From Metallyticus violacea (lineage: Eukaryota; Arthropoda; Insecta; Mantodea; Metallyticidae), in contig CM060835.1 of assembly GCA_030762175.1 (NCBI GenBank), positions 84,346,001 to 84,410,000 of the forward strand: a DNA stretch of 64,000 bases, in the 5' to 3' direction. Of the stretch, positions 47,500 to 59,229 are shown one piece after another (within the stretch, counting starts at the first letter, position 1; every line of letters begins with the position of its first letter). The position numbers were made by a program, and so were the translations under genes. The notes under the pieces are model-generated. The model was not told where the DNA came from. It did no database searches and saw only the letters and a program-made list of their open reading frames with translations.

Positions 47500-48240
47500 G
47501 AGCATAACATGTGTAGGATATAAATTACTCAACTGGTTCAAAACCAGTAAACTAGCAGTAAATGAAGATAAAAAGTAGCAGTCAATTTCCATCATATAAA
47601 TAGCAAGAAGCCTGATCTCCTCAACATAAGATTTGGGTCCAAATTTCTAAACATTCAATCAGAAACAGTTTTTAGGTTTGTGGATTGACAAACACTTAAG
47701 TTCGAGTAAACATTTTGAAAATTTGGCAATTAAACTGAATAGAGCTTGCTTTGTTCTTTACCAGTTAAAGTCTCTTGTATCATTAAAGATAAGTTAAAAC
47801 TTATTATTTTGCTTACTTCCATTCTCATTTATCATATGGACTTACACTATGGGAAAATATAATAAATAATAATGTAACATTTAAACTACAAAATAAGGCT
47901 ATATGAATTATCGTGGACATCCCATATAGAGAAAGCTGCAGGGAACATTTTAAGCAACTGAGCAAATTACCATTGCTGCCTATATATCAAATAAATATTA
48001 GTTCATGTAAAAAAAAAAACCTGTCAGTAAATGCAGATATACACTCATACACACACAAAAAATGCATATAAATACTCATAAAACCAAACTATTTTAATAA
48101 TCTTTCAAACATAATGGCATAAAATTGTATAATCAACTACCTAAATATTTAGAATTTAACCAGTTTTTCTCAATTGATAAATATAATCAACTAAAGAAAA
48201 GCATACAAAAAATGGGGGGAGGGGGCTTTTAATTTATCTG
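47500..48240 (+). pseudogene. Jockey-like LINE C-terminal fragment
   Basis: Plus-strand readings include YFHSHLSYGLTLWENIINNN, then FKLQNKAI.IIVDIPYRESCREHFKQL and KLPLLPIYQI, and near the end NYFNNLSNIMA-like text. This matches the post-RT region of Jockey-like LINEs (HSHLSYGIxxWG...LQKKAIRII...ESCRPLFKxLxILxLxxxYI). Stops interrupt it. An A-run at 48008-48017 and a G-run near 48215-48228 lie inside. Confidence 0.7.
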
Positions 48241-48551
48241 AAAGCTACTATGAATTGAATGTGGTGACATCCATGAAAAATACTGATGACTGGGAATTTT
48301 CTTCTTCTTTAATAGCATGCAGTTAATTTCTGTTCAACTAATATTCTCCAATAAGTCTATAGTACTTTGTATATGTTGACCAAATTTCTTATATTCATAT
48401 ACAAAGTGTCCCAGAATTCAACCACACAAATTGTAAGGATTGTGAAGGGGTGCTAGATAAACATTTTGAGACAGTGGAACTTATGCCCTTTTGTAAACTT
48501 TCAAAGTTATAATGCTTTTTCAAAATCGGATATTCGGTTTGATTTTTTCTT

Positions 48552-48758
48552 AATTTATTTATGGACGCTCATTATCATCTTGGGTCACCAGCATCTCATT
48601 CAAATCAGGGCATGAAACGGCTGACAAATTTTGCTCATATGCCTCTTCATTCAGCCATACTTAGGATTTTTACGCCCAAACAAACCCATCGGTTCTGGCC
48701 GGGATCAACCCGCGATCTTGGGTTTAGGAGGGTTACCACTACACCACCAGGACCGACT
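48552..48758 (-). mobile_element. tRNA-derived SINE, internally deleted copy
   Basis: Minus-oriented member of the family at 13042: the tRNA-like head on the right (accaccaggaccgac, with gatcttgggttta and ccgcgat) and body segments on the left. About 60-70 bp of the middle (the settled part around cacgggaccaaccgc) are missing. Nested in the TIR transposon. Confidence 0.75.
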
Positions 48759-49107
48759 CGGATATTGGAGCTGATAAGTCAATATAATGTAAGTGTGGAA
48801 AATTAGATTTTCATTATAATGCTCTGGCCCAAGTAGTCGGGTAAAGGTAGTGTTAATTCACAGTACACAGAAAGTTGAAAACTGTTTGCTACTTCAGTAA
48901 AATGTTCGTTCTGCGAGAGTATGCATGCCAATGATAATAGTTCAGTAGTGCTACGAAGTTAATTGTGCACGTGCAAAGTACCTAGCATATCGCAGCTGAG
49001 ACTTGACGTTATAAACCGATACTGTCCTGCGATTTCAAACCGACCCTGTCGAAAGCGAATTCTGCCCGAATGGCAGGTGTGTTAAAAAGTGTTAGTGTTG
49101 AGTTCTG

Positions 49108-49125
49108 TTGTTGTTGTTGTTGTTG

Positions 49126-49175
<50 letters not shown>
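49108..49175. repeat. (TTG)n(TTA)n microsatellite
   Basis: tgttgttgttg for about 20 bp passing into attattatta for about 45 bp. Confidence 0.95.
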
Positions 49176-49176
<1 letters not shown>

Positions 49177-49282
49177 CTAAACTTTTTTGTTACACCTAAA
49201 CTAAACTAACCTAACATCTAGTCTATGAAAAAGTAAAACTTATTCTGTTAAAAAAAATCACAGGTGAGGGAACAAAAAAGGT

Positions 49283-49354
49283 TACACTAAGGGGTACAAA
49301 CTCACAATTTTTGCATTATTAGCATGACACTCTAACCAACTGAGCTAATGGGTC
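49283..49354 (-). pseudogene. tRNA-Ile-like pseudogene or SINE head
   Basis: Minus strand: GACCCATTAGCTCAGTTGG, then TTAGAGTGTCATGCTAATAA. This is close to eukaryotic tRNA-Ile(AAU), with A box TAGCTCAGTTGG and anticodon loop CTAATAA. The T arm reads GAGTTTGTACCCC, a decayed B box. The 3' side does not pair with GACCCAT, so no acceptor stem forms. It is a pseudogene or the head of another SINE. Confidence 0.5.
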
Positions 49355-49449
49355 TACACATTCATCAAGGAAATTATTTTCCTAAAAGATGCCGGAATTG
49401 TAACCAGTCAGCTTTCTTATCTGCCGTTCAGGACTGCAGCCGCGTAAGG

Positions 49450-50800
49450 TAAAGTCATTTGGGTAGCTAATGGGCCATTTTCTACTTTGTGTACCAAATG
49501 CAACATACTGTTTACAGTTGCCCCGAAACAAGGCAACGAATTTTCATTTGCTGAGCTTGCTGATACATATCATATCATATTTGATTTATGGGGAAGCAAG
49601 AGGACATGCATCTGTAGCTGCACAGCTGTACAGGATAGATTTACAGACAGACCTTCATCCTTATCGCTCGACCTTCCAAAATGTCCATCGGCATTCGAGG
49701 GAAACTGGATCTTAATGGTGCAACTGGTGCAAACTGAAGGTGTTGTACTCCAGCCTTTGAAGAAGTACTTCCAGGATTTGGACAGAACACTCCACCAGAC
49801 CCCGAGCAATTGCCAGGGCCATGAAAACGAACAAGTTCAACATGTATCAGGTTCTACAGGAAGAACAACTATTTCTCTATCATCTGCTTAAGATGCAGGT
49901 GTTGGGGCCAGTGGACTTCAGTCCGAGATTAGAGTTCTCCAGGTGGGTCTTGCGGCAGCAGAATGAACAGTCTTGACTTCTTCTCCTCGGTTCTCTTCGC
50001 TGACAAGGCCATGTTCACAAGAGGTGGGATAATTCTGAACCATAGAAACAGTCATGTATGGGAAATGAGCAGCCACATGCAGTGGTGGAGACTCGTTATA
50101 AGCACAGATTCAGCATAAACATATGGATGGGCATTGTGTCCAATCATATAACTGGACCATATCTACTTTTACACCGTTAAATGGGCGTGTTTATCTTCAA
50201 TTCCTCACTCAGGTTTTGCCTGCGTTTTTGAGAAGACGTCCCTCTGAACATCTGACATCAGCATGATGGAGCTCCTCCCCATTTCAGTGTGGAAGTATGA
50301 GATTATCTCAGTGGTGTGCTTCCTAGGCAGTGGATTGGAAGAGGTGGTCCTGTAAATTGGCCACTGTGTTCTCCGGGCCTCAACCCCCTAGGTTTGTTTT
50401 TATGAAGACATCTTAAGAGTCTCATGTATGCATCATCAGTCAACACTGATAAGCAGTTATTAGCATGGGGGTTGGCTGCTTGTTTGAGGTTCATAACATT
50501 CCAGTTTTTTTGAGAAGACGTCCCTCTGAACATCTGACATCAGCATGATGGAGCTCCTCCCCATTTCAGCGTGGAAGTATGAGATTATCTCAGTGGTGTG
50601 CTTCCTAGGCAGTGGATTGGAAGAGGTGGTCCTGTAAATTGGCCACTGTGTTCTCCGGGCCTCAACCCCCTAGGTTTGTTTTTATGAAGACATCTTAAGA
50701 GTCTCATGTATGCATCATCAGTCAACACTGATAAGCAGTTATTAGCATGGGGGTTGGCTGCTTGTTTGAGGTTCATAACATTCCAGTTTTTTTGAGAGGG
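49450..50800 (+). pseudogene. DDE transposase relic of the TIR transposon
   Basis: Plus-strand mixed frames: LLSLLIHIISYLIYGEARGH then ASVAAQLYRIDLQTDLHPYR and FQNVHRHSRETGS (N-terminal helix-turn-helix block); FADKAMFTRGGIILNHRNSH (about 50003-50062, corresponding to FTDEAxFTRxGIxNxHNxH); HDGAPPHFSVEV-like text (about 50262-50300, second catalytic Asp); and QWIGRGGPVNWPLCSPGLNPL (about 50332-50392), where the third catalytic Asp (SPDLNPLD) is Gly in this copy. Then FLWRHLKSLMYASSV. Frames change several times, and the 3' part is duplicated in tandem. Dead. Confidence 0.75.
50230..50793. repeat. 282-bp tandem duplication in the transposase relic
   Basis: 50230-50511 and 50512-50793 are two adjacent copies of the same block (gagaagacgtccctctgaac ... 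cattccagttttttt) with about one difference seen (tcagtgtgg/tcagcgtgg). It duplicates the region holding the second and third catalytic residues. Near identity implies a recent event. The twin minus-strand frames at 50303-50533 and 50585-50776 are shadows of it. Confidence 0.92.
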
Positions 50801-52700
50801 TGCGAGGATAATTTTTTTTTTGCAGGTGCACTCTTTGCAGGGATGTTGCAGGCTGACATGTTGAGCAATATCTCTTGTGATCTCTGTTTTATTTTTTGCA
50901 CTTAAAATACCTTTTTTTCGTAATCCTCCTATTTTATTATTTGGTTTTCATGCAGGTGAAAAGCTAGAATGCAGTTTACTTAATTTTTCTTAGGCTTTTG
51001 GTTTTATTCAGGTACAATTTTCCTTTACTCTGGAGAAAGTCATTTATTTACCTTTTAAGTACTTACTGTGTCTACCATCATTGGCTAGAGTGGAAGAAAC
51101 ATATTATAAATTTTGAAATGTACCTGCACATACAACACTACATGTACATCATTAGGTCATAGTGATAACACTTGGGTAATGGCTTTACTTTGCAAGTTTA
51201 AAGTTATTATGTTATTCGTTAAACACATGATTTATTTTGCTTAATTCATTAGAGTGAATGAGTGGTTCTGAACAGCAAAACAAATATGGTGACTGCAACA
51301 TGAAAAAAATGAAAAAGAAAAGAAAAAAAAATACAACAATGGAGATTCAAATCTCCTCCTCCATCACAATATATAATGTTGCTACACATAGCCTGCCTTT
51401 AACCATGGCGCTATTCAGGAACAGTACTGGAGTAAGTGAAACAACTGTCTTTTTCCTAACCTCCTGTGGAGGTTCAATCATAGGTATGCTGACCATTAAC
51501 AGATTTTATGCTTTTGCATGAAATTTATAAACCACAGACCATAAGTTCCCTATCTCAAAATGCTTATTGTGGTGACAAAAAAAAAAGAGGATTAATTGAC
51601 TGAGAAGAAAGGTTATTAATAATTAGGTATATATGCATAGAATGAATTGTTCTTGGGGTTAGACTTGTTTGGTGGTAGTATGGTAGATGCGGAAGTCTTC
51701 CTGGTGTTCCTCTCATTTCTTTTCTCCATGTGCTGATCTGAAGATTGAGACTGCATTGTGACGTCTCAGTCTTCTTCTGCTCTGGCTATATGAGACTTTA
51801 CACTAGGGCTTTTCAGAATGTAATACAATTCTCGGGTCTAGGAATTTGAATAGATCTTTGTCATATGAACGTAGACAAAATGAGTCAGGTTCATACAAGA
51901 ATTTTATTTCTGGCCCATTTTTACACTCAGGGGTTCAAGTAATTTTGCTAATATTAATTCTTGGTAAGGAACTTTGACTTACGCACTGACTTTTACTGCT
52001 ATTTTACTATCACTTCTCTTTTTACTATAACTGCTGCTCCCGCTGTCACACTAAAAATACCTTCCCAGTCTAAACCGCCCACTGACTGTCTTTGAACTCT
52101 CAGCTTCAACTGCCTTACTTATTCTCAATCTAATGTTTTTATTTGGCGACAGTCTGTCAGTCTATAAGTGTGTAAGTACTAGATTATCTTCCTAGGTCTT
52201 TATTCAATGTTTTAATTATTCTTCTGTACTACTCATTGGCTGTTTGCTACAGTTTATGTTACGAAACCTTCTGATTGGTAAATCTTTTCGCACTTCCTCT
52301 GGGTGGGGTGCTACAATCTCTTGTGTGAAAAAATGTACTATAATTTGTTTTTCATTTTCTGTTTTCAAAAAAATTTGCATAACATATTTTCCCTAGGGAT
52401 GCAACAGTCTATATTTCTTTGTATGCCTTACATAATAGAGTCTAATGGTACATGGCTAGTTTTAGGGTCACCATGGCTATTGAAAGAAAGAGGGATCAGG
52501 CGTTTATGACTCTCATCCACCTTTTCTGCATACAAAAGATTCTGTTTTTGCCAAACCGACGGCTTTATGAGATTTTGAAAGATATTTGTCTTCCCACTTC
52601 TTGTTCACAAATGTTATGCCATCTAATTTTTAATATTAATTTAATATTCTCCTGATCATAGTGAATACCAGGGATGATTTATGTGGAGTAGGAATCTACT
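50800..52700. other. No recognisable gene (inside TIR transposon)
   Basis: AT-rich with a less AT-rich patch at about 52020-52110. Chance frames only. Confidence 0.4.
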
Positions 52701-52769
52701 GCTTCATTATCTAGGACCCCTCCACAATCCTTACAATTTGTGTGATTGAATTCTGGGACACCCAATATA

Positions 52770-54920
52770 TATACTGACTTGTCTAGCTTCTTGCCTTAGA
52801 AGAACTCCAGTAGTTTGAAATATAGCAATTTCAAGTGTGACTTTATCTAAGTGTTTTATCCTTATCTACTTTTATTATTACTGTTAATTTGTTACATTGT
52901 TAATAGTGTTACTTTATTTTTATTTTTCATTTATATTATATATATATATATATATATTTTGAAGAGTTATACTCTTAGGCCATTATTGTACTTAAAATAT
53001 TATTATATTGTGATGTATGCCATGTCATTTTCTTATTGATTAATTTTAATATTCTGTTTTTACATGAATATAATTAATGCGGATATTTTGAATTGATTAT
53101 TTGTTTGTTTATGGATATTGTATTAGGCCTTATCTTCTGCGGATTTAATAATAAATAAAAAAAAATGGAAATGCTTGTATGCATACACATAGGGATAAAT
53201 TTAACTATTTCCAAATCACATTGAAAGGATTGCTCAACAATAGAGATGTAAAAATAATGGTGTAAGATCAATCGTCTTCCAGAAAGCATTAAAAACAATA
53301 GATGATATATTAAAGTTAAAACAAGTAAAAACATCTTCATGCTCCAATACAGAACAGAACAAACAGAAAATAAATGTGGTAGACAATATATATATATATA
53401 TATAGATTTTACCATTCATATACATATGTACATATTTTTGAACTGAACTTGGTATATAGGGATAAATTCTTCTATTATAAAGTATTAACATTTTTATTAT
53501 CATTATTATATTATTATTTGTCAACAATGTACTATATTGGTGTTTTACTAAGAAAAACTTATTTATGATAAAATCAGCTATATGTATTCATTCTCTTTGA
53601 TGATGCCATCTGCACTTGTTACTTTATAAAACAATAATACTTAATAACACATAGATGCATAACCACTCAGCCTCCCTTAAACTACAGGCAGCTACTTGCA
53701 CATGCATTATAGTCTTTGACAACTGACTTAACCCATAGTGCTTGTAACTCAAATAACCTCACTGTATACCTTTATAAGGGGGTTAAGAGGTAGGAAGGTT
53801 TAGACAGATACTGCTAGAACTTAGAAAATAAAAAGCAACATATATCTTTACAATTCATCCAAATCATAAAAGGTTTTTCTATTTAGAAGTTCTTTAGCCT
53901 GCTTTTAAATTTTTCCCTGACTGCCCACTGAGCATATAGTTATTGGGTTCACTTAACCACCAAGGCAACCACGCACTCCAAAGTCCAAAGCTTAGCAATG
54001 GTGAGCAGATTACCAGCTAAAAACAGGTTTTGAAGGAAGGAATGTCAGAAATGTTGGAGTACCAGCTTTCTCCTGCACGGTGCACATCACCTGAGAGTGG
54101 AGGAACTTGTCAATTAAGCACTATTTCTTCCAAATTATCCAGGAAAAACAACTGACAACATTTAGTTTCATTTTTTGCATTTTGAGCTCTTTGTTTTACA
54201 CTTGGCAGATAAATAACATTATTCCATTTCCTGGGTCTGTGTTGGGTTGTGGCAGATGGATATTCCACAGTGTCTTATTGTCTCTTCCTACATATAGTGA
54301 TAGAAATTTTAGCAACATCAGAAAATTGTGAGATAGACTTGTTTCCATCCTCCTCAAGTCACTTCAATATTTGCTGCTCTTGACGTTAAAATGAAACCTT
54401 TAACTGAGAACTACAGAAAACTAACATGACAATAAGTCCACATTGTATGTTGACAATGTATATAGTCAACAATATGAAATCTTACCTCTGAACTCCATAA
54501 AAAATAATAAGATGATGAGAAAACCTGTAACATGAATGGTGAACATATGAGCAGTGTGTGTTCGGTGTAACAACATGAACTAATTCTATTTCTGTCTGTA
54601 GATACTGACTTCTTTGAACACTCCAGATCATACATTAACTTACCCTATGATTAAGTATATAAAGGCATGCAATGTCTCTACCTGTTGACTTTTGGGTACG
54701 CAGTATAACTGACTTTAAAAGTAAAAGTGAGTGCAGTGCTTGTATGTTAACCAGTGATGGGTTACCATACATTAACATTATACAGGTTAGGAGACTTGGG
54801 TGAAAATTGGATATTTTAGAAGAGGTTGTTGGAGGGAAGTGAGCTCAAGAACGGAACACATGGATAGACTTTTTGATTTATTTACAAACACTCTTTAACA
54901 TCTCAGGTTATCAGCATACA
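52770..54920. other. No recognisable gene; TA microsatellites
   Basis: (TA)n runs at about 52937-52957 and 53388-53403 explain the Tyr-Ile-rich frames. Otherwise AT-rich Get1 intron sequence. Confidence 0.5.
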
Positions 54921-54929
54921 TGGATAGAC

Positions 54930-55212
54930 AAGTTTTATTTGCCCAGATTAGGAGAAAAGCCCACTAGTATACTACAAGGAATTAAAAGTTGACCTAGAAA
55001 GGAAGTACATTAATTTTCAGGAAAAATGAAAGAGAAGGTATAATCTGGTTTTGATTAGGTGTTTGGAATTTGAGGGGAATGAGGGGAGATGTTATTCCAG
55101 CAAAGTGTCCTATCTATGGGGAGAAGGAAGATGAAATTCATATTATCTTCCAATATAAAGCCAAAAAAAAAATACTGGATGGAAAGCTTAATTAGTAAGA
55201 AATGGTTACTCT
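54930..55212 (+). pseudogene. LINE C-terminal zinc-binding tail fragment (interrupted by a SINE)
   Basis: Plus-strand readings include FLGVWNLRGMRGDVIPAKCP..GEKEDEIHIIFQ-like text, similar to the GMRRVIAPEICPICGKKEVK relic at 33830-33890 on the other strand, so it is the same LINE family. The coding text seems to resume after the SINE (NKRIVLRKIFEDCEQIPKLG at about 55543-55602). Confidence 0.6.
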
Positions 55213-55529
55213 TTTTTTTTTATTTTTTTTTATTTGGTTTATTCATGGACGCTCTTTAACATCTTAGGTCATCAGCGTCCCATTTAAATCAGGGTGTGAA
55301 ATGGCCAACAAATTTTGCTTGGAGGCCTCTTCTTTTGGGCTTGAAGTTCTTTATTGTGCCATAAATGTAAGACACGGGACCCACCGTTTTACTTCCTTTC
55401 TGAAGGAAGCCATACTTAGGATTTTTACGCCCAAAAAAAAAAAAAAACCCATCGGTCCTGGCCGGGACCGAACCCGCAATCTTGGGTCTAGGAGGCAAGT
55501 GTGGTTACCACTACACCACCAGGACCGAC
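55213..55529 (-). mobile_element. tRNA-derived SINE, near full length
   Basis: Minus-oriented. From the right: tRNA-like head (ggtcctggtggtgtagtggt, then ttgcgggttcggtcccggcc read on the minus strand, with A and B boxes), body, and a T-rich left end that is the A-rich 3' tail. Possible short target duplication aatggt at 55202-55207 and 55530-55535. It keeps many CpGs and is fairly young. It splits a LINE relic. Confidence 0.8.
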
Positions 55530-55629
55530 AATGGTGCCTGGGGAATAAGAGAATTGTACTGAGAAAGATTTTTGAAGATTGTGAGCAGATACCTAAATTA
55601 GGGAAGTTAATAAGGTAAGAATGAAATGG

Positions 55630-56120
55630 AAATGGTCAGTTAAAAGACATGTAATTTAGATAAATTTGAGATAATAAACAATACCTATGTAATATTGACC
55701 TTTTGTAGATTGAGTTAGTTATGGCTCTGGCCAACTTACTAGGGTATGTACTTAGGACTTTAATAAATAAACAAAATAAAATTACTTTATTTTTACTTTT
55801 TTGTCAAATTCTTTTATGTGAAACCTGATTTGTAGCATTTTTTTAAGCATTTTAATTGTAAATGTCATTACTTTTTTTAAAATTAGTTTCACTGTTATTA
55901 CATAGATTTAAATGTTTTACCTTTGTTGATTGATTGAATGAACATAAAATAGATGTATAGAAAATAGTTGATACCATTGTTTGGTTAGAAAATTTTGATC
56001 TGCTTCATAATAAGGGGGGGGGGGGGAAATGAAATATATTTGAGAAAAATGTTACTACTCTTCAGTGTGTTTTGTAACTTTTATTTATAGAATTTTGTAT
56101 TTACAATTAAATCATATGCT
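55630..56120. other. No recognisable gene; poly-G tract
   Basis: AT-rich sequence with a run of about 14 G at 56013-56026. It precedes Get1 exon 3. Confidence 0.5.
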
Positions 56121-56130
56121 TTTGTTGTAG

Positions 56131-56198
56131 CAAACATACGAAGAGCTGAAACAATGAAGAAAAAAATAATTTTATCATATGCTGCTCAGGCTGTGATG
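56131..56198 (+). CDS. Get1: Get1 / WRB exon 3 (end of coiled coil, start of second membrane segment)
   Basis: With the base left from exon 2 it encodes A-NIRRAETMKKKIILSYAAQAV then M. It corresponds to the block in WRB where the coiled coil gives way to the second transmembrane segment (KARTAQLAKIKWVISVAFYVLQ in human). The acceptor is tttgttgtag and the donor is GTAAGC, phase 0. Lys/Arg-rich followed by hydrophobic residues fits. The remaining 70 or so residues (membrane segments 2 and 3) must be encoded downstream of the window or in an exon I failed to find. Confidence 0.85.
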
Positions 56199-56209
56199 GT
56201 AAGCAGAAA

Positions 56210-57310
56210 AACTTCTCATTAAATATTAAACTAGTAGGTATTTCATTTATGCAGTATTTTAATTAAAATTAGATCTGTTATAAAGATACTTATAACCATT
56301 GAATTTTTTTCTATTTATTTAAGGCTTCAGCATAATGTTTGATGATTAGAAAAATGAAATTTAATAAACAATATATCTTAAAAATATCTAATATTGTCCA
56401 TTTGGAGTGAAGACAAAATTATCCAGTAAACTAATTTGAGAATAATTAACACCAATGCCGTTACTATAGTTAGCTCATTTTAAGCAATTCTGTAACTACC
56501 ATGTCAGGTTATGCTGTTGACATTTTACTATAATTCATTATAATAGCACATAGTGCAAGTTGATTTTCTTTCTCTCGCAGTGACTCTTTTAATTAAAATT
56601 TTGAGATCCATTTGATATTTGTCTTGTGTTTTTAATTCTTGTGCTTTCATAAAACTTGTGCTACCTATGCTTATTTTCACTCTCTAGACATGTTTAAAAT
56701 AATATGCTCTGAAAGATGAGTAACAAGAAGGGAGAGGATATAATGCAACAGAAGATAAGTTGCAAGGGGAGTACTTGTAGTGCAAATGTTTACATATCAT
56801 TAACATCTGATTCTCTGTATCCATATTAAATAGTGAAAATCTTGCATATCAGCTTTATATTTTAAGAACCATATATTTATCTGATTTCCAATGTTTTAAT
56901 TATACTATAATGTTCCTTGTAGGGCTCATAATTTTTTTTTAAATTGTGTTTAATACCCATTTTTGCCAATGTGGCACTGATGATACATGATATATTACAA
57001 ATTGGGAAAGAAAGCATTCAAGGCATAATTTAGGGTAACTCTGGCATTTGCAATTGATGAGAATTGAGGAAAACCTGGAAAAAACCTCAAACTAAGGGAG
57101 AATTGGAACTGAAGATCTTACAATTAGCAACCTTGGCCACTTGTGTTGGTACAGGGTTCATGAGCTCCAGTGATGGCGCAGTAGTAAAAATGGGTGTTAA
57201 ACACTAATCATTCACTCACACAAGGTTCATAAGCAAGGCACACAATTATATCTGTAACTGTGCTTCATAATATGTTAAGTAAATGATATGAGTAATAATT
57301 CAACAATTTT
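56210..57310. other. No recognisable gene (Get1 intron 3)
   Basis: AT-rich intron sequence with chance frames only. Confidence 0.5.
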
Positions 57311-57316
57311 GATCAG

Positions 57317-58613
57317 GAATCACTCAAATTTCATTAATGTTTACCAACTTGCTTGTACATGTTATCATCAGCATGTTAAGCAGATGTCTCTCTGTAGATC
57401 TGATGAATTTGAAGATAAAGTCACTGTTATTCAAAAGAACAATTGATCCATCCATCCTTCCTTCCTTCCTTTCTCTCTTCCTTTGGAATTCATGATTTTC
57501 AGATGAAAAATGGTATGATATAGCTGATTTCTCAGTATGTTTGTATTTAGCATTTCTCATGTGTTCCTTGAAACTTTAAAAGTCATTTTTCTTTTTACTT
57601 TTGATTACATATATGCCTAATTGTTTGCAGGGGGACAGAATTCTGTCATTTGCATTAGTTTTTAGAAGGTTTTAAGCTATATTTGTTTATTAGGGCATAA
57701 TCATAAAAAAGCACAACAGACTGGAAAGATACCCAAACAGATAATTTCTTTTAAAAACAGTAGCCATATTCCAAAATCACACAAACATAGACTAAATATC
57801 AGCCTTGCATACAGTTTTGTTAACCTATCCATATTTAAGACCAAATACAATACTATTGAATCATAGATACAGTGCAGAAAATGGATATACAAGCATGTGG
57901 TAAACAGAAAAATATTTAAAGATGGAATATTATTTTGGCCCAAGTAAACACAGGTTAGAAAACCCCTAAAAACCAACACAAAGGACAGTCTCCCTCAGAA
58001 AACAAGCAGGCATTTATGAAACAAATTGTAAAGACTGCAACAAAAAATACATAGGTAAACCAAAAGAAAAATTACTTTACTTTTCAAGGAATGTAAGAGA
58101 AGTGTTAAATACAAACACATTGTGAAAACACAGGTTAGAAAACTCCCTAAAAACGAACACAAAGGACAGTCTTCCTTAGAAAACAAGCAGGCATTTATGA
58201 AACAATCTGTAAAGACTGCAACAGACTGCAACAAAAAATACATAAGTAAACCAAAAGAAAAATTACTTTACTGTTCAAGGAATGTAAGAGAAATGTCAAA
58301 TACAAGCACATTGAGAAATCAGCAATAGCATACCATTTTCCTTATGAAAATAACAAATTCTAAAATAAACTGGCATTTCTTAGAGCTATCCAGAAACTGG
58401 AAGAATTTGTTCATAAAAAATAAAAGAAGAATAATTGGTTAATATCAATATTCCAAATAACAAATGGTATTTCCAAATTCATCAGACCTACAGAGAGACA
58501 GTTGCATACCAAACTGGAAAACTGACAATGCATTCATGCTGACAATGAAGGCAACAGACTTCAAAACATGTTCAAGTAAATTCATAAAAATTACTGAAAT
58601 ATGAGTGATTTCT
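57317..58613. mobile_element. Old palindromic Penelope-like element insertion
   Basis: A minus-oriented part at the left (KYKHTEKSAISYHFSSENHE at 57560-57470) and a plus-oriented part at the right (AGIYETNCKDCNKKYIGKPK near 57998-58060). The outer ends form a degenerate inverted repeat (ggaatcactcaaatttcatt against its complement at about 58575-58613). In plus orientation the right end has CUGACAA, U, GAAG-loop-CUUC, AAAAC, ACAUGU, U (about 58540-58585), a decayed hammerhead motif. Far more mutated than the other palindromes. No target duplication recognised. Confidence 0.65.
57951..58323. repeat. Tandem duplication of the PLE endonuclease segment (period about 180 bp)
   Basis: The block starting caggttagaaaa occurs at 57951 and again at 58131, with about 95% similarity by eye; the second copy has a 10-nt extra repeat (actgcaacag). 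It covers the GIY-YIG start in both copies. Confidence 0.85.
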
Positions 58614-58639
58614 CATATTGTTACATTTCACTGTGAATA

Positions 58640-59220
58640 CTTGGTACAACATGAGTAATCGTCTTCCCTATATGTTGATGTTTCATTACTATTTTCTTCA
58701 ATGTTTCTTTACTAAAACATCTAATGCATTTTGTGCTCTAATCTGCTTTATCAACAAATATAATTAATTAATAATAGTAATACATATGAAAGGTACATGG
58801 GCAAAATGATCAAGGTCCATAAAAAATTGAAATTGAGTTAATAATACCATCTAATAGTAGAAGGGGAGTATTGTCATATGGTAATATTAATTTTCTGTTA
58901 AAACTATCCTGATCCCCTTAAATGAGCATTAAAATTTTCATGTACTTGAGAAAAAAGGTCAAGCTCCAGTTGGTTCTATGGTATAAAGATCAAGCTCCGG
59001 ATTCCAACTCTGTTTCTTTTCTGCCCCCCTCTTTTCCTTTCTTTCTTTCTTTCTTTTTTTTTTTTTTTTTCTTTACTAATTTATGCTGCAGTTTCATATT
59101 ACCAGCTTTCTGACAACAATATAAACTGAACAATAATTACTTTTCCATCGTTGAGTTTGAAAAAAAAAGATTAATTTTTGCATAAAGGTCCATTAGTCTT
59201 GTGTTTGTTGTTGCTGTGCT
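58640..59220. other. No recognisable gene
   Basis: AT-rich with a pyrimidine tract ((ttctttct)n and T-run) at about 59033-59073. Confidence 0.5.
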
Positions 59221-59229
59221 AATGCATAA

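Larger units (their letters stand above)
48402..52765. mobile_element. TIR DNA transposon with transposase relic (4.4 kb, nested insertions)
   Basis: The ends are inverted repeats of about 57 bp: left GTGTCCCAGAATTCAACCAC (from 48406), right the same block inverted (about 52709-52765) with a few differences. TA dinucleotides flank both ends (48400-48401 and 52766-52767), as expected for the Tc1/mariner-IS630 superfamily. Inside are a SINE, a trinucleotide repeat, a tRNA-like segment and a transposase relic. Between 50800 and 52700 I recognise nothing, so part of the length may be further nested insertions. Confidence 0.75.
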
